Shown: piece by piece, positions 36,664-45,220 of the stretch
Position numbering within the stretch: the first letter of the stretch is position 1
Layout of the letters: each line of letters begins with the position of its first letter
NCBI GenBank assembly: GCA_041645435.1
Contig: JBAZQB010000005.1
Span: 192,588 to 256,587 of the forward strand
From: Methanoregula sp.
GTDB taxonomy: Archaea > Halobacteriota > Methanomicrobia > Methanomicrobiales > Methanospirillaceae
DNA: 64,000 nucleotides
Reading direction: 5' to 3'
Program-made: the position numbers and the translations under genes
Notes under the pieces: model-generated
What the model was told of the DNA's origin: nothing
The model's database searches: none
What the model saw: the letters and a program-made list of their open reading frames with translations, nothing else

Positions 36664-37675
36664 CGTTCTTATTACAGGAACTGGCGGGGGAGTTGGTCAA
36701 AGTATTTTTAAGGCTCTTAAACTATCCCGGCTTTCATTGAGAATTATTACAACAGATATGCACCCGATGGGTGTAGGCATTTATCGTGGAGACCAAGGGT
36801 ATATTGTTCCTGCTGCAAACAACGCAGGATATGTCGATGTAATAATAAAAATATGCAACCGTGAAAAAATTGACATAGTTTTTGTAGGTTCGGATCCGGA
36901 ACTTCCTGTTTTTGCCGAGAATAAAACCCGTATCGAAAAGGAAACTGATGCGAAAGTGGTGATAAGTTCTCCAGAAAAAATTAAAATTGGAAACGATAAA
37001 TGGGAGACATATCTGTTTTTAAAGAGTTGTGGTTTGGCCTATCCGGAATCAGTCCTTCCTGAAAACCGAAACGAAATTATTGAAAAAACAGGGTTTCCCG
37101 TGCTCATTAAGCCACGAGGAGGTTCGGCATCAAAAGATGTGTACATCGTCAATAACCGCGAAGAATTGGAAGTCTTTGTGAAACGAGTAAATAATCCCAT
37201 TATCCAGGAATACCTGATACCGGAAGACGAAGAATACACTTCAGGTGTTGTAATGTTCGAAGGGGATCTCTTAGGTACGTTCACGATGAAGCGGGAGATC
37301 AAAGGAGGGAATACCTACCGTGGTATCATTGACTCATTTGATGAGATCAGGACTGCAGTTGAGGAGGTTGCAAAAAAGTATAACCCGTTTGGACCCTCCA
37401 ATATCCAGATGCGGTTGACGGAAAAGGGGCCGGTTACTTTTGAAATAAACCCTAGGTTTTCTGGCACAACAGGAATCAGGGCCTTTTATCATTTCAATGA
37501 GCCTGAAGCTGTAATAAACTATATCCTATATAATAAAAAAGAACCAATGACTCATAAAAATGGTATTGTGATGAGGTACATGAATGAAGTCTATGCTTCG
37601 TCTGATGAGTACAACCATCTCAAACAAACGGGAAAAATTGAGCGATCAAAATCGCAGACTATAGATTACTTTTAG
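36656..37675 (+). CDS. ATP-grasp ligase (carbamoyl-phosphate-synthase-like)
   Basis: A 339-residue ATP-grasp protein. The N-terminus VLITGTGGGVGQSIFKAL is a nucleotide-fold pre-ATP-grasp domain, GFPVLIKPRGGSASKDV carries the ATP-binding lysine, QEYLIP and EYTSGVV follow, and FEINPRFSGTTG is the Mg-binding ENR-type loop. Such proteins join a carboxylate to an amine; related genes in capsule loci may attach an amino acid or amide to the sugar. The ATG at 36656 is chosen over 36641. Confidence 0.82.
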   Translation: MINVLITGTGGGVGQSIFKALKLSRLSLRIITTDMHPMGVGIYRGDQGYIVPAANNAGYVDVIIKICNREKIDIVFVGSDPELPVFAENKTRIEKETDAKVVISSPEKIKIGNDKWETYLFLKSCGLAYPESVLPENRNEIIEKTGFPVLIKPRGGSASKDVYIVNNREELEVFVKRVNNPIIQEYLIPEDEEYTSGVVMFEGDLLGTFTMKREIKGGNTYRGIIDSFDEIRTAVEEVAKKYNPFGPSNIQMRLTEKGPVTFEINPRFSGTTGIRAFYHFNEPEAVINYILYNKKEPMTHKNGIVMRYMNEVYASSDEYNHLKQTGKIERSKSQTIDYF

Positions 37676-37683
37676 GTAATTCT

Positions 37684-38613
37684 ATGTTGTTTCAGGAAAA
37701 AAAAACAGATCTGAAAAAGATACGGGAAAAAACAATCCTTATCACAGGAGGAACCGGTTTTATCGGGAATCATCTGGTCCATGAATTATTACACTCGTGT
37801 AATGTACTTGTCATCTCAAGACAGAAAAAAATCCCTCATATCACAACAGTAAATGCTGACATTACTGATATCAGTGTGTTGCAGAATTCACTAAAAAAAA
37901 TTGATATTGATCTCGTATTTCACATGGCCGGAAGTACGAATTCACCCCATCATACAAAAGATCCCAACTTTTTTTCTATAAACGCTATCGGTACAAAAAA
38001 TGTCCTTGAATTGTGCCGGCAAAAAAATATAGAGCAGATGGTATATAGTTCAACTATGGAAGTATTTGGTGATCCACTCTACACCCCCGTTGATGAAAAA
38101 CACCCAAAACTTCCCAATACGAATTACGGCGTGTCAAAATGGATGGGGGAGGAGTACTGTAGGCAGTACCTGTCGGCTTATGGAATATGTTCGACCATTT
38201 TACGATACTCGTATGTCTATGGACCAGGACTCCCCCCCTACCGAGTAATCTCCCGGTTTATTAAAAATGCTCTTGATAATAAACCCCTGCTTTTGAATAA
38301 TGAAGGGAAGGATATCAATGACTATATTTATGTAGGGGATATAGTTTCAGCGAATATTCTGGCTGTAACGCACGCAAAAGCCAAGAATAATAATTTTAAC
38401 ATTGGTTCGGGGACACCTACTTCAGTGGTGGATCTGGCAAATACCGTTATTAAATTGATTGGAAAAGGAAAAACAGAAACGATTTCAGGTATGATTCAAC
38501 CGGCCAAAAACTTTGTTTTTAATATCTCCAAGGCACAGAATCTGATGAAATATAACCCGGTGTATTCTTTGAGTGCAGGAATTAAAGAACAAATAAATGA
38601 TATAATTACGTAA
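37684..38613 (+). CDS. NAD-dependent epimerase/dehydratase
   Basis: An extended SDR of 309 residues with TILITGGTGFIGNHLVHEL (motif preceded by about 16 residues), MVYSSTMEVFGDP as the serine motif and NYGVSKWMGEE with the catalytic Tyr and Lys. RYSYVYGPGLPPYRVIS and DYIYVGDIVSANI follow. It starts 9 bases after the ATP-grasp gene. The reaction (epimerase, reductase or dehydratase) cannot be fixed from sequence alone. Confidence 0.83.
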   Translation: MLFQEKKTDLKKIREKTILITGGTGFIGNHLVHELLHSCNVLVISRQKKIPHITTVNADITDISVLQNSLKKIDIDLVFHMAGSTNSPHHTKDPNFFSINAIGTKNVLELCRQKNIEQMVYSSTMEVFGDPLYTPVDEKHPKLPNTNYGVSKWMGEEYCRQYLSAYGICSTILRYSYVYGPGLPPYRVISRFIKNALDNKPLLLNNEGKDINDYIYVGDIVSANILAVTHAKAKNNNFNIGSGTPTSVVDLANTVIKLIGKGKTETISGMIQPAKNFVFNISKAQNLMKYNPVYSLSAGIKEQINDIIT

Positions 38614-38719
38614 AGGTACCAATTTGTTTTGGAATTACTACCTTTATTTAATTCAGGATAATTCGGAGTCATGGGTTATTTATTCAGTCAATAATTCCTG
38701 AAGATGGAAGGTGTTTACA

Positions 38720-39847
38720 GTGAATTGGAAAATACCGCTCTTTAAAATGTATTGGGATGAGGATGACATATCACTGGTGAATAATGCAATACGATCCGGT
38801 ATGAATTGGGCTGCTGGCCCGCTTATTTCGGAATTTGAACAAAAAATTGCAGAATACATAGGATCAAAATATTGCCTCACGTTTAATTCCGGGACCTCCG
38901 CATTACATGCAGCACTCCTTGCCCATGGTATAAAACCCAACGATGAAGTGATTGTTCCTTCCTTTACCTTTATCGCTACTGCCAATGTACCCCAGTTTGT
39001 CGGCGCTAAACCGGTCTTTGCGGATATCGAGCGAGAAACATTCGGACTCTCTCCGGAAAGTGTAGAAGAAAAAATTTCTAAAAAAACCCGTGCGATCCTT
39101 CCGGTTCACTATGGTGGATGCCCCTGTAAAATAAAGGAACTCAGGGAGATTGCTGATGAACACGATATTCTTCTTATTGAAGACGCAGCAGAGGCGTTTG
39201 GTGCGGATATTGATGGGAAGATGATCGGTACATTTGGCGATTCAGCAATGATGAGTTTTTGCCAGAACAAAATCATCACCACGGGAGAAAGCGGAGCAAT
39301 GGTTACGGATTCAAGAGATCTCTATGAGAAGATGAAACTGATTCGGTCCCATGGCCGGCTTGAAACTGCAGATTATTTCTCCACTACGGCAACCATGGAT
39401 TATATTTCACTTGGATATAACTTCAGGATCTCAAATATTACCGCAGCGCTTGGGTTGGCCCAGATGAAAAAAGTTGATGCACTCATTGCCATGCGCAGGG
39501 CAGATGCCTCGTATTACAGAGATCAACTGCAGAAAAAGGTACCCGTATGCAAAATTATCGAATCACCTCTCCACTACCACTCAGTTTACCAGTTATTTTC
39601 TATTTTGGTCGAAAAACGGGATGAGCTGATACATTACCTGGAAAAACAGGGAATTATGACAAAAGTCTATTTCTCCCCGGTCCACCAGACTCATTTTTAT
39701 AAAAATGTCCTGAAATACCAGGATATTTTGCCGGTTACCGAACAGGTTGCCAGTGAGATCATCAGCCTGCCGTTCTACCCGGGAATTACGCGAGGGGAAA
39801 TTAATTATGTCATTAATGAGATTGAGAAATTCTATGGGGGTAATTGA
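38720..39847 (+). CDS. PLP-dependent sugar aminotransferase (DegT/DnrJ/EryC1; LegC-like)
   Basis: A protein of about 375 residues of the sugar aminotransferase family, which transfers an amino group from glutamate to a 4-keto (or 3-keto) nucleotide sugar. FNSGTSALHAAL binds the PLP phosphate, IEDAAEAFGA has the ring-stacking aspartate, and FCQNKIITTGESGAM carries the Schiff-base lysine. I prefer the GTG at 38720 (AAGGTG six bases upstream), giving MNWKIPLFK; GTG at 38711 is the other option. It is followed by a 4,6-dehydratase whose keto product it could use. Confidence 0.9.
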   Translation: MNWKIPLFKMYWDEDDISLVNNAIRSGMNWAAGPLISEFEQKIAEYIGSKYCLTFNSGTSALHAALLAHGIKPNDEVIVPSFTFIATANVPQFVGAKPVFADIERETFGLSPESVEEKISKKTRAILPVHYGGCPCKIKELREIADEHDILLIEDAAEAFGADIDGKMIGTFGDSAMMSFCQNKIITTGESGAMVTDSRDLYEKMKLIRSHGRLETADYFSTTATMDYISLGYNFRISNITAALGLAQMKKVDALIAMRRADASYYRDQLQKKVPVCKIIESPLHYHSVYQLFSILVEKRDELIHYLEKQGIMTKVYFSPVHQTHFYKNVLKYQDILPVTEQVASEIISLPFYPGITRGEINYVINEIEKFYGGN

Positions 39848-39849
39848 GG

Positions 39850-40866
39850 ATGAAACAGTATTATGAGGGCAAGAAGATCCTCGTCACAGGTGGTGTGGGG
39901 TCTATTGGAAGTCAATTGGTAAGAAAATTACTGGCATTCGATCCTGCAATAATCAGGATTTTTGATAATAATGAAACCGGTTTGTTCGATCTTGAAGAGG
40001 AATTGAGTTCAATTAAAATCAGAACCCTTATCGGAGATATAAGGGATAAGGATCGCCTTACCCTGGCCATGGATGGAATTGATATCGTATTTCATACGTC
40101 GGCCTTAAAACACGTTCCCCTCTGTGAATATAATCCATTCGACGCGGTCAAAACCAATGTCCTCGGAACGCAAAATGTTCTTGAAGCAGCGTTATTAAAT
40201 GGAGTTGAGAAGGTTATCAATATCAGTACGGATAAGGCAGTGAGCCCCACGAATGTGATGGGCGCAACAAAATTGCTTGCCGAGCGTCTTACAATATCCG
40301 CAAATTATTATAGTGGAAATAATAGAACCGTTTTTTCAAGTGTCCGGTTTGGGAATGTATTAAATTCGAGAGGATCGGTCATCCCCTTGTTCAAAAAGCA
40401 AATTAAAAAGGGCGGTCCTGTAACAATTACTGACAAACAAATGACCCGGTTTTTTATGGATATCCCTGCTGCGGTCAACCTGATTCTGACTGCCGGGGAA
40501 ATCGCAAAAGGAAGGGAGATTTTTATTCTCAAGATGCCCGCTATTAGAATAATTGATCTTGCTCAAGTGTTAATCGAAAAATTTGCTCATGAGTTCGGTT
40601 ATAAACCGGAGGATATCTCTCTGGAATTTATTGGAAAGCGCAATGGTGAGAAATTATATGAAGATCTCATGGCTGAAGAGGAAGCAGAACGGACATACGA
40701 ACGAAACGACATGTTTCTGATTATACCTCATACATTGTCATTAGAAGATCCGTTGGATCCTGCTATAACTAAAGGTTTTAAAAAGACTAAAAAAGGCAGT
40801 TTCTCATCAAAGGATGCGCCCCTTATGAATAAGGATGAATTACGGAGAATATTACAAGGTATGTAA
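39850..40866 (+). CDS. UDP/GDP-GlcNAc 4,6-dehydratase (CapD/FlaA1 family; LegB-like)
   Basis: A 338-residue member of the polysaccharide biosynthesis CapD family. KILVTGGVGSIGSQLVRKLL binds NAD, the loop FHTSALKHVPLCEYNPFDAV and the STDKAVSPTNVMGATK segment replace the usual Tyr-xxx-Lys (here Met-xxx-Lys), as in FlaA1/PseB/LegB. RFGNVLNSRGSVIPLF and the GEKLYEDL near the C-terminus fit. It makes the 4-keto-6-deoxy sugar for the aminotransferase just upstream. Start at ATG 39850; a TTG at 39844 overlaps the preceding stop. Confidence 0.9.
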   Translation: MKQYYEGKKILVTGGVGSIGSQLVRKLLAFDPAIIRIFDNNETGLFDLEEELSSIKIRTLIGDIRDKDRLTLAMDGIDIVFHTSALKHVPLCEYNPFDAVKTNVLGTQNVLEAALLNGVEKVINISTDKAVSPTNVMGATKLLAERLTISANYYSGNNRTVFSSVRFGNVLNSRGSVIPLFKKQIKKGGPVTITDKQMTRFFMDIPAAVNLILTAGEIAKGREIFILKMPAIRIIDLAQVLIEKFAHEFGYKPEDISLEFIGKRNGEKLYEDLMAEEEAERTYERNDMFLIIPHTLSLEDPLDPAITKGFKKTKKGSFSSKDAPLMNKDELRRILQGM

Positions 40867-40889
40867 CAGGGAGATGAATTTTTTTGTTA

Positions 40890-41003
40890 TAGGAGTTACG
40901 CAAAATACGATGATGCATCAGGATTAGACAATCCAGGATTTTTATTATTTTGGAAATGTCAATAAAATTCAATTGTCGAAACAGTTGAACGGCGTAAGTC
41001 CTA
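40890..41003 (+). mobile_element. 114-bp MITE, copy B, with 5-bp target duplication
   Basis: The element starts TAGGAGTTACGC and ends GCGTAAGTCCTA, which are inverted repeats with one mismatch, and it is flanked on both sides by TGTTA (40885-40889 and 41004-41008), a 5-bp target-site duplication. It has no coding capacity. It sits between the 3' ends of convergent genes (4,6-dehydratase and SDR). The intact ends and duplication suggest that it inserted more recently than copy A at 27390-27503. Confidence 0.88.
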
Positions 41004-41045
41004 TGTTACTGTAGATTTTTTAGAGGAGAATAATAAAAAAATGAT

Positions 41046-41849
41046 TTACCAAACCGTAAATCCGCCATCAAGAACAAGATTATGACCGGTGACATAAGAT
41101 GACAAATCACTTGCAAGGTACATTGCAGCACCTTTTATGTCCTCCTCTATTGCCATTCGCTGCAAAGGGGTTTTTTTCACGTATTTTGAATGAAATGACT
41201 CATTTTGATTTCTGTAAACCCCTCCCAAGGTTATAGCATTTGAACGCACATGCGGAGCTAGTACCGTGGCCAGCCATCGCGTCAGCTGAATAAGTCCCCC
41301 CTTACTCGCAGCATATGCTGCAGGATTCCCCATGGATGTGCCATCATAGATATGCATATCCGGGCCTTGTATACCGTAAATTGAACTGATGTTAATTATT
41401 GAACCATGACGTGATTGGATCAGGGCTTGAGAACAGGCTTGGGTTAGAATAAACGGAACAGTAAGATTTACTTCAAGTGCTAACCTCCACGTATCAGCAT
41501 CCTGCTCCTGAAATTTCACTCCCCATCCTTTCAATGATGAAGTACCGACAAGCGCTGCACAATTCACTAAAATATCAAGAGACCCGAATTTTTTTAAGAC
41601 AATTTTTGGAATATCTCGCAGTTTTTTTTCATCGGTCAGATCCATAACGATAGAAAGAGAGTCCACATCATAATCCCGCATGATCTGTTCACATTTTTCA
41701 TTACATGATTCCTTATTGCAATCAATAATGACAATACGAGCACCATTTTCTGCTAATGCATCGCAGATTGCAGAACCGATATGTCCTGCACCCCCGGTAA
41801 CAATGGCTACACGGCCAGACAAATCCATCAATTCTTTTACTAATTTCAT
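41046..41849 (-). CDS. SDR oxidoreductase (PtmA-like)
   Basis: A short-chain dehydrogenase of about 267 residues. VAIVTGGAGHIGSAICDAL binds NAD(P), LVNCAAL replaces NNAG, and the catalytic residues are in INISSIYGIQGPD and YAASKGG. The GWGVKFQEQDADTW insert and long loop IYDGTSMGNP between Ser and Tyr recall PtmA, found with legionaminic acid genes in Campylobacter. The ATG at 41849 follows GGTGA by five bases; GTG at 41858 is possible. It follows the CMP-sugar synthetase gene directly. Confidence 0.87.
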   Translation of the reverse strand: MKLVKELMDLSGRVAIVTGGAGHIGSAICDALAENGARIVIIDCNKESCNEKCEQIMRDYDVDSLSIVMDLTDEKKLRDIPKIVLKKFGSLDILVNCAALVGTSSLKGWGVKFQEQDADTWRLALEVNLTVPFILTQACSQALIQSRHGSIINISSIYGIQGPDMHIYDGTSMGNPAAYAASKGGLIQLTRWLATVLAPHVRSNAITLGGVYRNQNESFHSKYVKKTPLQRMAIEEDIKGAAMYLASDLSSYVTGHNLVLDGGFTVW

Positions 41850-41850
41850 T

Positions 41851-42570
41851 TCATTCACCGGTGTGTTTATTTGTTTTTTTTCTCATAAGAAATTCTGCGA
41901 TTGCAAAATCAAGTTCCGTATCAATGTCCAATGCCCGTTCCGGAGGAATCTCGACAGCCAAAACCTTTCCCTCAAAAATACTCTTTGTATTCATAACGAA
42001 TTCGGGCCGGGCAGCATATGCGACTGTTGTCATATCGTATACCGCAGGGGCGTCCTGTCGACAGTGCATTACTTTTTCCAGCGGAATCACGAGGTGGGCA
42101 TATCCCATTTCATCACATCTCACCATATTAAAGTACGGGCTTCTTTCTGCTTTTTTTATTGTAACTACAATATCTGCTTCGTTATTAAGGAGTTTAGTTA
42201 TACAAGCATCGATGTCTTCAGTTGAGCGGAGGGGAGCAGTCGTTGGAATGCTTACAAAAACGTCAATTTTTTCATTTGTTTCACATTCTATCATTTTTAT
42301 TGCATGTTGCCAGGATAGCCATTCCGGAGATGTATCCCCGGCAAGTTCGTAGGGCCTCATGAACGGAACATCTGCACCATACTCTTTGGCAATTTTTGCA
42401 ATTTCATGATCATCGGTAGAGACAATAATCCTGTTGATATACTTGCTATTTAGAGCGGTCTGGATGGCATAAGCTATGAGGGGTTTTCCGGCTAAATGGC
42501 GGATATTTTTTCGCGGAACCCCCTTAGATCCCCCCCTGGCAAAAATAAATCCTACTATATTCTGTGTCAT
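41851..42570 (-). CDS. neuA: CMP-N-acylneuraminate/legionaminate cytidylyltransferase
   Basis: A 239-residue enzyme that activates the NeuB product with CTP. The canonical FARGGSKGVPRKN motif, IVSTDDHEI, RPYELAGDTSPEW, PTTAPLRSTEDID and the C-terminal ALDIDTELDFAIAE (metal-binding DIDxxxD) are all intact. It overlaps the oxidoreductase gene by 4 bp and abuts the SDR gene, so the three form a minus-strand operon convergent with the neuB operon. LegF/PtmB is the likelier specificity given the neighbours, but sialic acid cannot be excluded. Confidence 0.92.
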   Translation of the reverse strand: MTQNIVGFIFARGGSKGVPRKNIRHLAGKPLIAYAIQTALNSKYINRIIVSTDDHEIAKIAKEYGADVPFMRPYELAGDTSPEWLSWQHAIKMIECETNEKIDVFVSIPTTAPLRSTEDIDACITKLLNNEADIVVTIKKAERSPYFNMVRCDEMGYAHLVIPLEKVMHCRQDAPAVYDMTTVAYAARPEFVMNTKSIFEGKVLAVEIPPERALDIDTELDFAIAEFLMRKKTNKHTGE

Positions 42571-43562
42571 ACTATCACATTCCTTTGTTCTTTGGATGAT
42601 TCCAATGCGGCAAGTGCAATTTCCAAAACTCGTTTGCCTTCAAATCCGTTAATTAATGGATCTTTACGGCTATTTACACATTCAAAAAAATGTTGTATTT
42701 CTGTTAAATACATTTCATTACGGTCTATTTTTTCACCGGGATGCAATACTGACCATTCATTATTTTTTGTGGAGAACATGGTAACCAAATCTGTCGTTCC
42801 ATCCCATTTTAATAAACCTTCACTTCCTACAACATGGCAATATCGGGTTGGGAATCTTTGAACCATATCGAGATGTATGTTTCCAATTGCATTGTTTGAA
42901 AATTTTAAAATGATATCTGCAGAATCTTCTACATCAATTTCGAGATCACTTAACTGATCTACCTGTGCAGAAACTGATTTTACCTCTCCAAAAAGCCATC
43001 TGGCATAGTCTAATTCATGACTTAATTCTAATACTGCACCACCACCCAGTTCTTTCTGTGCGCTCACTGACTGTCGATAATCCTTACCCGGGCGCCAATC
43101 AGGCAGATATTGTCCCACTTCAGCATGTATCCCAATGGGATTTCCAATTGCGCCTTCGCTGATTTTTTGTTTCAATAGTTGTAGTGGACGGTGAAATCTC
43201 ATATTATATCCAACCATTATGACAATTTTTTGAGATTTTCCGATGCGTAAAAAATTTTCAACATCGACTAAATTTGATGAGATCGGTTTTTCGATAAATA
43301 AATCGATTCCTTCTTGGGCGAGCATTATTGCAATAGATATATGTAGTGATGATGGACAGGTAATGAAGGCAACATCCGGTTTTTCACGAATTGCTTCGTC
43401 AAAGGAATATGCGACCTTATTAACATCATTTATATTCTCCCTCAATTCATTTTTTTTTGATTGAAGATGCCATACGATAATTTCTGCACTTGGATCATTT
43501 TTTTTAATATTCGACAAATGTCGTCTGCCAATACTTCCTAGGCCCACTAACAGTACTCTCAA
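42567..43562 (-). CDS. Gfo/Idh/MocA-family oxidoreductase
   Basis: A 331-residue NAD(P)-dependent oxidoreductase. VLLVGLGSIGRRHLSNI is the Rossmann motif, LFIEKPISSNL carries the EKP motif lysine, and GGGAVLELSHELDYARWLFG holds the catalytic HxxD-type histidine. It resembles the oxidoreductases that accompany PtmA/PtmB in flagellin-glycan loci. Start is TTG with GGAG nine bases upstream. First gene of its minus-strand operon. Confidence 0.87.
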   Translation of the reverse strand: MRVLLVGLGSIGRRHLSNIKKNDPSAEIIVWHLQSKKNELRENINDVNKVAYSFDEAIREKPDVAFITCPSSLHISIAIMLAQEGIDLFIEKPISSNLVDVENFLRIGKSQKIVIMVGYNMRFHRPLQLLKQKISEGAIGNPIGIHAEVGQYLPDWRPGKDYRQSVSAQKELGGGAVLELSHELDYARWLFGEVKSVSAQVDQLSDLEIDVEDSADIILKFSNNAIGNIHLDMVQRFPTRYCHVVGSEGLLKWDGTTDLVTMFSTKNNEWSVLHPGEKIDRNEMYLTEIQHFFECVNSRKDPLINGFEGKRVLEIALAALESSKEQRNVIV

Positions 43563-43873
43563 TGTAAAAACTCCGTTGATATATTATTACACGTTGATAT
43601 GGGGAACCTTAATTATAATTGATAGCGCTACCTGGATAAACCTAATATCCCGGCTTGCAGATTTCTTAATTTGTTCCTGTTTTTTTAATGACACATCAAA
43701 ATAAAGAGACAATGTATATTAGATCTTTCGGTCATGAGTACAATCCTATTGAATTAGGATTTCTACAGAGCACTATAATTGAGAATTTCCGTAAATTGAC
43801 ATATCCACAAATCCAATGTAATACCAGTAATCATTTGTAGATTTTATGATATAAACAAAAAGGGAAAATAATT
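43563..43873. other. Divergent intergenic region
   Basis: About 310 bases of A/T-rich sequence between divergent genes, presumably with promoters for both. No gene, clear hairpin or unambiguous TATA box was picked out; TTTATGATATAAAC at about 43844-43857 is a candidate for the plus-strand gene. Confidence 0.35.
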
Positions 43874-45097
43874 ATGAAAAGATTAGTTCACTTATTAAAT
43901 TTATTAATTGATAAGAAAATATCATTGAAAAACCCAAAGAAATCAGATGTTTTAATCTGGGATGCTGAGAACATCGATATTCTCAGTATACACACCTTAT
44001 ATGGAATAGATCATACAATACTCCCTGTCCGAGGAGAAGTGGTTTATTATAGCCCACAAATCATAATTAAAATCCTGAAAATATTCATAAGTTCAATTTT
44101 TAACAATCTATTATCACGGGAAGAGATGATAGATACAGGGCAAAGCAGTGTGCATTCTCTTGCATGCATTCAGTACATTAACCCAAAAGTAGTGTTGACC
44201 TTTAATGATAATAACGCTACTTTTTATTGGCTATCGAGTAAATTCCCCCAAGCCACTTTTTATGCGATACAGAATGGAAATAGAGTATTCAATGACACCT
44301 TAGAATATTCGCCATATGATCTTGAGAGAGACGAACTAGCATTATCCTTTATGAATAAATTAAATCCGAGTACACATTTGATAGTCTATGGAGAGCACGA
44401 AATATCTTTTTATAAAAAAAATCATGCCTGTATCGGAACATACTATCCCATTGGTTCATTGAAAGGATCTCACTATAGATACAAGGTTATAGGACATTTG
44501 CCAAAAAATGAATTTACCTTATGTCTCGTATCACCGTATCGGAAGGCTTTAATGGAGGGGTTACTTTTCCCCAATTTAAAACAATCCATGGTTATAATTA
44601 TTGATTATATCAATCAATTTATTCAAGAAACAGGTTCAAGATTATGCATAGCATTAGCTAGTGAAACCCAAGAGGAGTATGATTATTTTCTAAATAAATT
44701 CGGTAATGAAATTACAATAATTAAACAAAATAGAGAACTATTTTCTACATATGAAGCCATGAGTAAAAGTGAAGTGATACTATCAACTCACTCAACAGCA
44801 GTAATTGAAGCATTCGGCTGGGGGAAAAAGGTATTATTTTGTAACTATTCGGGCGATCCCTTTTTAGATCACACATTTTCCGATATTTGTAATACCAATA
44901 TCATTGATTATACCTGTTTCAAAAATAAACTTCAATTTTTGCTCGATATGGATGCAGGACTTTACTCGGATATGACGAGGAATGCCCAAAAACATATGAT
45001 GAATTATAATCCAGATATTCCTGCCACGTTATTTCTGCGAAAACTTGTATTGCAGGATTTGACACCGCCCAACAAAAGCAATATCTTGACTAAATAA
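43874..45097 (+). CDS. Putative surface carbohydrate biosynthesis protein, GT-B-like
   Basis: A 407-residue protein not certainly assigned. LNDNNATFYWLSSKF-like and FYAIQNGNR segments, LIVYGEHEISFYKK, YPIGSLKGSHY and the C-terminal SEVILSTHSTAVIEAFGWGKKVLFCNY resemble surface-carbohydrate proteins described in Leptospira and other O-antigen loci, which look like GT-B transferases; the STHSTAVIEA part corresponds to the donor-binding S/T motif. Very A/T-rich compared with the neighbouring nucleotide-sugar genes. It converges on the second long radical SAM gene. Confidence 0.55.
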   Translation: MKRLVHLLNLLIDKKISLKNPKKSDVLIWDAENIDILSIHTLYGIDHTILPVRGEVVYYSPQIIIKILKIFISSIFNNLLSREEMIDTGQSSVHSLACIQYINPKVVLTFNDNNATFYWLSSKFPQATFYAIQNGNRVFNDTLEYSPYDLERDELALSFMNKLNPSTHLIVYGEHEISFYKKNHACIGTYYPIGSLKGSHYRYKVIGHLPKNEFTLCLVSPYRKALMEGLLFPNLKQSMVIIIDYINQFIQETGSRLCIALASETQEEYDYFLNKFGNEITIIKQNRELFSTYEAMSKSEVILSTHSTAVIEAFGWGKKVLFCNYSGDPFLDHTFSDICNTNIIDYTCFKNKLQFLLDMDAGLYSDMTRNAQKHMMNYNPDIPATLFLRKLVLQDLTPPNKSNILTK

Positions 45098-45220
45098 AAA
45101 AGAACTGTTAATAAACCCTGAAAGAGGGACTGTTGGATTAATCGATGGGCAGTCTCCCCAGATTTCTACGATTACGTCCGCCTCATTAGCATGCTCAGCA
45201 TGCATTCACCATTACTTTAG

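Noticed and set aside
41680..42352. Two long plus-strand open frames opposite the SDR and neuA genes
   Set aside because: Their product is low-complexity and Cys/Ser/Phe-rich, as expected of antisense translation; the minus-strand genes have full catalytic motifs.
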